The translations under genes were made by a program, and so were the position numbers. Under the pieces are notes generated by a model. That model made no database searches, had not been told where the DNA came from, and saw only the letters and a program-made list of their open reading frames with translations. From assembly GCA_003486225.1 (NCBI GenBank), contig DNGN01000036.1:1-9054 (forward strand): DNA of 9,054 nt. Reading direction: 5' to 3'. This stretch comes from Chloroflexota bacterium (GTDB taxonomy: Bacteria > Chloroflexota > Anaerolineae > Anaerolineales > UBA11579). This document shows positions 6,465 to 9,054 of this stretch, one piece after another (within the stretch, counting starts at the first letter, position 1; every line of letters begins with the position of its first letter).

Positions 6465-7448
6465 TTATAGAAAATCTGCTTTCGCCTGCCTCAGCCTGCC
6501 AAGGTGGCGCTCAAAATATTTTTCATTTAGGTTACCAACTCCCCAATCCGGAGAGTTTTGCGTATGCACCCCGATATGCCACAGGTATCGGGCACAGACA
6601 AACAGCGGTACAGCTTGCAGATCTAAGGGCTGGACCGCGCGCCTGGAACGGTAGGCTGCCAAAAAAGGCTCCCAGCGGGTTTCAACAGCCTCCTCGAGGC
6701 GGCTGCACCATAAGAATACGGACAAATCGTAAGCCCGGTAGCCAAACCCCCCGCAGTCAAAATCGAAAAAGGTCATGGTGCCATCGCTTGAAAGGTTGGC
6801 ATGGTAGCACTGCAAGTCTCCGTGGCAGAAACCTTGCTCCAGGTCTGCTGCCGGGAGTGAGAGAATTTGTTGGCGCAGGTCTTCAGCAAAGGTTTGGATG
6901 AAGCGCCAGTCATCAGGATGCTTGCGCAGGAATGGCTCGATATTACGCAGGGGCCCTTCGATAAAGTGCTCAAGATCTAAGTGGAAACGTGGATGAGGGC
7001 TGCTGAAATCATCCAATGCATTGTGCATGTCGGCCATAGCAAGCCCGTACCTCTGTGCCATCTCCTGCGGGTTTTGGTCGTAGGAGATTTCTGATCCAGG
7101 TGCCTCTGTGAACAATGCCAGGTGTCTGACTCCCTCGGGGGCTTGCAGGGTATAAAAATATTCCCCTGTGTGATGTGGAACGGGTCTTGCGGCAGGAAAC
7201 CCTTTCACTTTCAGGTGATTAAGCACATCCAGTTCATACTGGATATCAGCCAGTGTGCGCCATCGGATGCGGTAAGCGCGCAGATAAAAGGTGCGGTTGT
7301 CTGTGGTCTGGATCTGGTAGGTATCATTGAATCCGCCCGTAAAGAACTGGCACTGCCTGACCGCCCCAATATTAAACCCGGGCAGCACATCCGAGATGAT
7401 TGCTTCTGGGGACAAGACTGAGTATATAGCAGGAAAGGTGTGGGACAT
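6465..7448 (-). CDS. Phosphotransferase of the APH/RdoA (SrkA) kinase-like family
   Basis: A 327-residue soluble kinase-fold protein, the usual length for this family. The nucleotide loop region is FFTGGFNDTYQI (35-46), followed by YLRAYR (55-60), where an arginine stands in the strand that often carries the ATP-binding lysine. The catalytic segment is CHGDLQCYHAN (208-218) with base D211, and the DFG-equivalent is FFDFD (227-231). The position five residues after the catalytic Asp is His216, not the usual Asn; an Asn occurs two residues later (N218). The family phosphorylates small molecules (homoserine, choline, aminoglycosides, hydroxylysine) or proteins (SrkA/RdoA); the target here is unknown. 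The start has GAGGT 4 nt upstream. The gene converges on the FAD oxidoreductase with an 8-bp gap and no clear terminator. Confidence 0.87.
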   Translation of the reverse strand: MSHTFPAIYSVLSPEAIISDVLPGFNIGAVRQCQFFTGGFNDTYQIQTTDNRTFYLRAYRIRWRTLADIQYELDVLNHLKVKGFPAARPVPHHTGEYFYTLQAPEGVRHLALFTEAPGSEISYDQNPQEMAQRYGLAMADMHNALDDFSSPHPRFHLDLEHFIEGPLRNIEPFLRKHPDDWRFIQTFAEDLRQQILSLPAADLEQGFCHGDLQCYHANLSSDGTMTFFDFDCGGFGYRAYDLSVFLWCSRLEEAVETRWEPFLAAYRSRRAVQPLDLQAVPLFVCARYLWHIGVHTQNSPDWGVGNLNEKYFERHLGRLRQAKADFL

Positions 7449-7611
7449 AGATACCTCGCGATTTTATTGGGGATAACATTTTTGGCCGGGCAGCTTCAGC
7501 GCACTGTGGTCAGTTGTCTGCTGAGAGATGTGGTTATATTATTCTACCTCTATTGCACTGCAGACCCCCATCCTTTTTTCCAGTTTATACCCAGATATTG
7601 TTTTTCCAGCC

Positions 7612-7641
7612 CTGCCATATGCAGGCATATCTATGTATAAT
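7612..7641 (+). promoter_or_regulatory. Candidate promoter of the PqqD-like gene
   Basis: CTGCCA (7612-7617) and a perfect TATAAT (7636-7641) are separated by 18 bp. Transcription would start near 7648, about 28 nt before the ATG at 7676. The -10 overlaps a possible upstream ATG at 7640, which argues against that start. The spacer contains a palindrome (7617-7630). Confidence 0.5.
7617..7630. promoter_or_regulatory. Operator-like palindrome in the promoter spacer
   Basis: ATATGC-AG-GCATAT is a perfect 6+2+6 inverted repeat lying exactly between the candidate -35 and -10 boxes. An overlapping alternative, CCTGC-CATAT-GCAGG (7611-7625), also pairs perfectly. Its position suggests a binding site for a repressor or a MerR-type regulator; this is inference. 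Confidence 0.4.
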
Positions 7642-7675
7642 GAGGCTAGAATCTGCACCAACACCGGGAAAAATT

Positions 7676-7957
7676 ATGGATCCAAAACAAAAAAAGTATC
7701 GCATGAAAACGGACGTTGTTTTCCAACCCATGGATGACAGTGCCATTATCGTAAGCCTGAACTCGGAAGAAATCTATAAATTAAATTCAACAGGAACCAC
7801 GATTGCAGAGTTGATCTCAAAAGGGAATTCACTTCAGGATATTCTCACATCCCTTGAAGAAACGTATGATATTGATCCGCACCAGTTGGAGAGGGAAGTC
7901 GATGAACTTATCCAGGGTCTGTCTGCCGCAGGCTTGATAGAAGAAGAGATTTCCTGA
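7676..7957 (+). CDS. PqqD-like protein (RiPP recognition element fold)
   Basis: A 93-residue protein matching the PqqD family over nearly its whole length. A beta-strand part, VVFQPMDDSAIIVSLNSEEIYKLN (about 14-37), is followed by a helical winged part, TIAELISKGNSLQDILTSLEETY and the final DELIQGLSAAGLIEE (about 42-91). PqqD-type domains bind leader peptides for radical SAM or cyclodehydratase enzymes, and stand-alone copies occur in PQQ, lasso and other RiPP pathways. No maturase or precursor gene is visible beside it. The ATG at 7676 is preferred: it gives a normal PqqD length and lies just after a candidate -10 box, though its SD (GGGA, about 7666-7669) is weak. By hand count the gene is about 42% GC (118/282), well below samples of the FAD gene (60-67%), hinting at a different history. 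It converges on the second MFS gene, 17 bp away. Confidence 0.8.
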   Translation: MDPKQKKYRMKTDVVFQPMDDSAIIVSLNSEEIYKLNSTGTTIAELISKGNSLQDILTSLEETYDIDPHQLEREVDELIQGLSAAGLIEEEIS

Positions 7958-7974
7958 TCATTGCCAGCGGAGGG

Positions 7975-9054
7975 CTAAGCCGATTCCTCTTCTGCCAGCA
8001 TTGGGTTTTCGAGCGTTTTCCCGGCTGACCATTGAAGACGTAAAAAGCCTACTATCGCAAAACTGCAAACCAAAATGCTGCCGTACCAAACCCAATTGGG
8101 GTCAATTTTGTCCATCACCAAACCCGCCAGATACGGGCCGATTGCAAATGGGATAGACCAGCCGATGCCATACACGGCCATGTACCGGCCGCGCATGTCT
8201 TCTGGCGCAAACTGTGCTACCAGTGCCTGGGCTACAGGGATCAGGATCATTTCTCCTATCGTAAGGATGACCATCGCCAGCGCAAACAGAAAGAAACCGG
8301 TCACGAATCCATACATGCCAAACCCAACCAGGTAAAATAACGTTCCCAGGGCCATCATCAACATGGGAGGAATGGAAGCCATTTTGCGCGTCAGCCAAAA
8401 CTGAAAAAACACCACCATGCCCGCATTGAGGCTTAAGATCATACCGTAGGTACTGGGAGGGGTGAGATGCACATCCCGCAAATAAACCGGCAGGGTGCTG
8501 TTCATTTGAACATACACTGTGTTGGCCAATACGGTGGCCAGGATAAATTCCATAAAGACCAGGTCTTTGAAGACCTTAAAATATCCGGTAAAGGTTTGGA
8601 TTAAATTATCTTCTTTTTTATCCTGTGCAGTCTCTGGTTTTGTTTCCGGCAGTGTCGCCAGGATAATACCTGCGGTGATGGTGCTGCTGACTGCGTCAAC
8701 AATAAAAAGCGAAAGGTAAGAACCGGTGGCCATCCAGCCGCCGATCAGCGGGCCGATCATGACTGCCAGGTTCGCCACTACCCGCCAGATCCCATATCCC
8801 TGGGCGCGCTTTTCTTCCGGCAGCAGATCTGCCACCATGGCTTGTTGAGCCGGGCTGCCCATATCCCCCAGGAATCCGGCAACCCCCACGCTGAGATAGA
8901 ATAGGTCCAGATTTGGGACCAGCCCCATGGCCAGCGAACTTATTGCGCTGATCACCAAGCCAAACATCACCATGGTCTTGCGCCCAAATTTGTCGGTTAG
9001 TGCCCCGCCAATCACATTCCCCACCTGGCTGGTTACCGCCCAGATGGCAAACAT
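7975..9054 (-). CDS. MFS transporter, DHA1-like (5' truncated at right edge)
   Basis: The frame is open through the right edge. The ATG at 9054 is probably internal, because motif A (GGALTDKFGRK, visible residues 16-26) normally follows TM1 and TM2, so about 40-50 N-terminal residues are missing. The visible 359 residues have about 10 hydrophobic segments. A motif C-like NLAVMIGPLIGGW (about 95-107) is typical of DHA1 proton-coupled exporters and MdtH-like multidrug proteins. A charged central loop, LPETKPETAQDKKEDN, lies at about 134-149. The second half carries LTRKMASIPP and ends with a polar tail, LAEEESA. Export of a small molecule or drug is the family's usual role; the substrate here is unknown. 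Its stop is 17 bp from that of the PqqD-like gene, with no clear terminator between them. Confidence 0.87.
   Translation of the reverse strand: MFAIWAVTSQVGNVIGGALTDKFGRKTMVMFGLVISAISSLAMGLVPNLDLFYLSVGVAGFLGDMGSPAQQAMVADLLPEEKRAQGYGIWRVVANLAVMIGPLIGGWMATGSYLSLFIVDAVSSTITAGIILATLPETKPETAQDKKEDNLIQTFTGYFKVFKDLVFMEFILATVLANTVYVQMNSTLPVYLRDVHLTPPSTYGMILSLNAGMVVFFQFWLTRKMASIPPMLMMALGTLFYLVGFGMYGFVTGFFLFALAMVILTIGEMILIPVAQALVAQFAPEDMRGRYMAVYGIGWSIPFAIGPYLAGLVMDKIDPNWVWYGSILVCSFAIVGFLRLQWSAGKTLENPMLAEEESA

Larger units (their letters stand above)
7449..7675. other. Divergent intergenic region (phosphotransferase / PqqD-like)
   Basis: About 227 bp, pyrimidine-rich on the + strand (for example the run at 7572-7580). 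It must drive the phosphotransferase leftward and the PqqD-like gene rightward. Only the rightward promoter is convincing; leftward, TAAAAT (7461-7466) is too close to the ATG and lacks a -35. The 66-codon frame starting at 7440 has no SD and is not believed. Confidence 0.5.

Noticed and set aside
7299..7311. 13-base match GTCTGTGGTCTGG also present at 5262-5274
   Set aside because: One copy lies inside the phosphotransferase coding sequence and there are only two copies, so chance or codon bias explains it.
7440..7640. 66-codon + frame with hydrophobic stretches upstream of the PqqD-like gene, a possible precursor peptide or small membrane protein
   Set aside because: It has no SD, overlaps the start of the phosphotransferase gene, runs into the promoter region and has no leader/core pattern.
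7514..7675. Longer start for the PqqD-like protein
   Set aside because: The added 54 residues resemble no family, cover the -35, palindrome and -10, and exceed the normal PqqD length.
1..9054. CRISPR array, tRNA/rRNA genes, insertion sequence
   Set aside because: No regularly spaced direct repeats, no tRNA-like cloverleaf, and no transposase or terminal inverted repeats were found on reading.

Overview
The window looks like a stretch of bacterial chromosome, most likely from a Chloroflexota (Anaerolineae-like) organism. That assignment is inferred from gene style: a STAND-type ATPase with a TPR tail, an MBL-fold hydrolase, an RdoA-like phosphotransferase and DHA1/FucP-like transporters. No rRNA or other marker gene is present. 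Genes start on ATG, most with strong AGGAGG-like ribosome binding sites, and most coding DNA is moderately GC-rich.

Layout. Positions 2-1474 (+) hold the C-terminal part of an AfsR/LuxR-like ATPase with TPR repeats, cut by the left edge. It converges on a 12-TM FucP/NaGLT1-like MFS transporter (1543-2760, -), with a short bidirectional terminator-like hairpin at the junction. A 315-bp promoter region separates that transporter from three co-directional enzymes on the + strand: an MBL-fold metal hydrolase (3076-4059), an alpha/beta hydrolase (4138-5025) and a DAO-type FAD-dependent amine/amino-acid oxidoreductase (5287-6456). Each has its own candidate -10 box and SD, so they look like separate transcripts or an operon with internal promoters. 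An RdoA/APH-like phosphotransferase (6465-7448, -) converges on the oxidoreductase with an 8-bp gap. A divergent region of about 227 bp then leads to a small PqqD-like (RRE-fold) protein (7676-7957, +), which is clearly AT-richer than its neighbours. A second MFS transporter (7975-9054, -) converges on it and is cut by the right edge.

Function. Read together, the middle of the window resembles a small-molecule handling region: two transporters, two hydrolases, a flavin amine oxidoreductase and a small-molecule kinase. No substrate can be assigned from sequence alone and no dedicated pathway is proven. The points most worth a second look are the orphan PqqD-like gene, with a palindrome inside its apparent promoter spacer; the altered Brenner motif of the phosphotransferase; and the inverted repeat between the -10 box and the SD of the FAD gene. 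I found no RNA genes, CRISPR array or intact mobile element, and nothing that by itself proves a new system.
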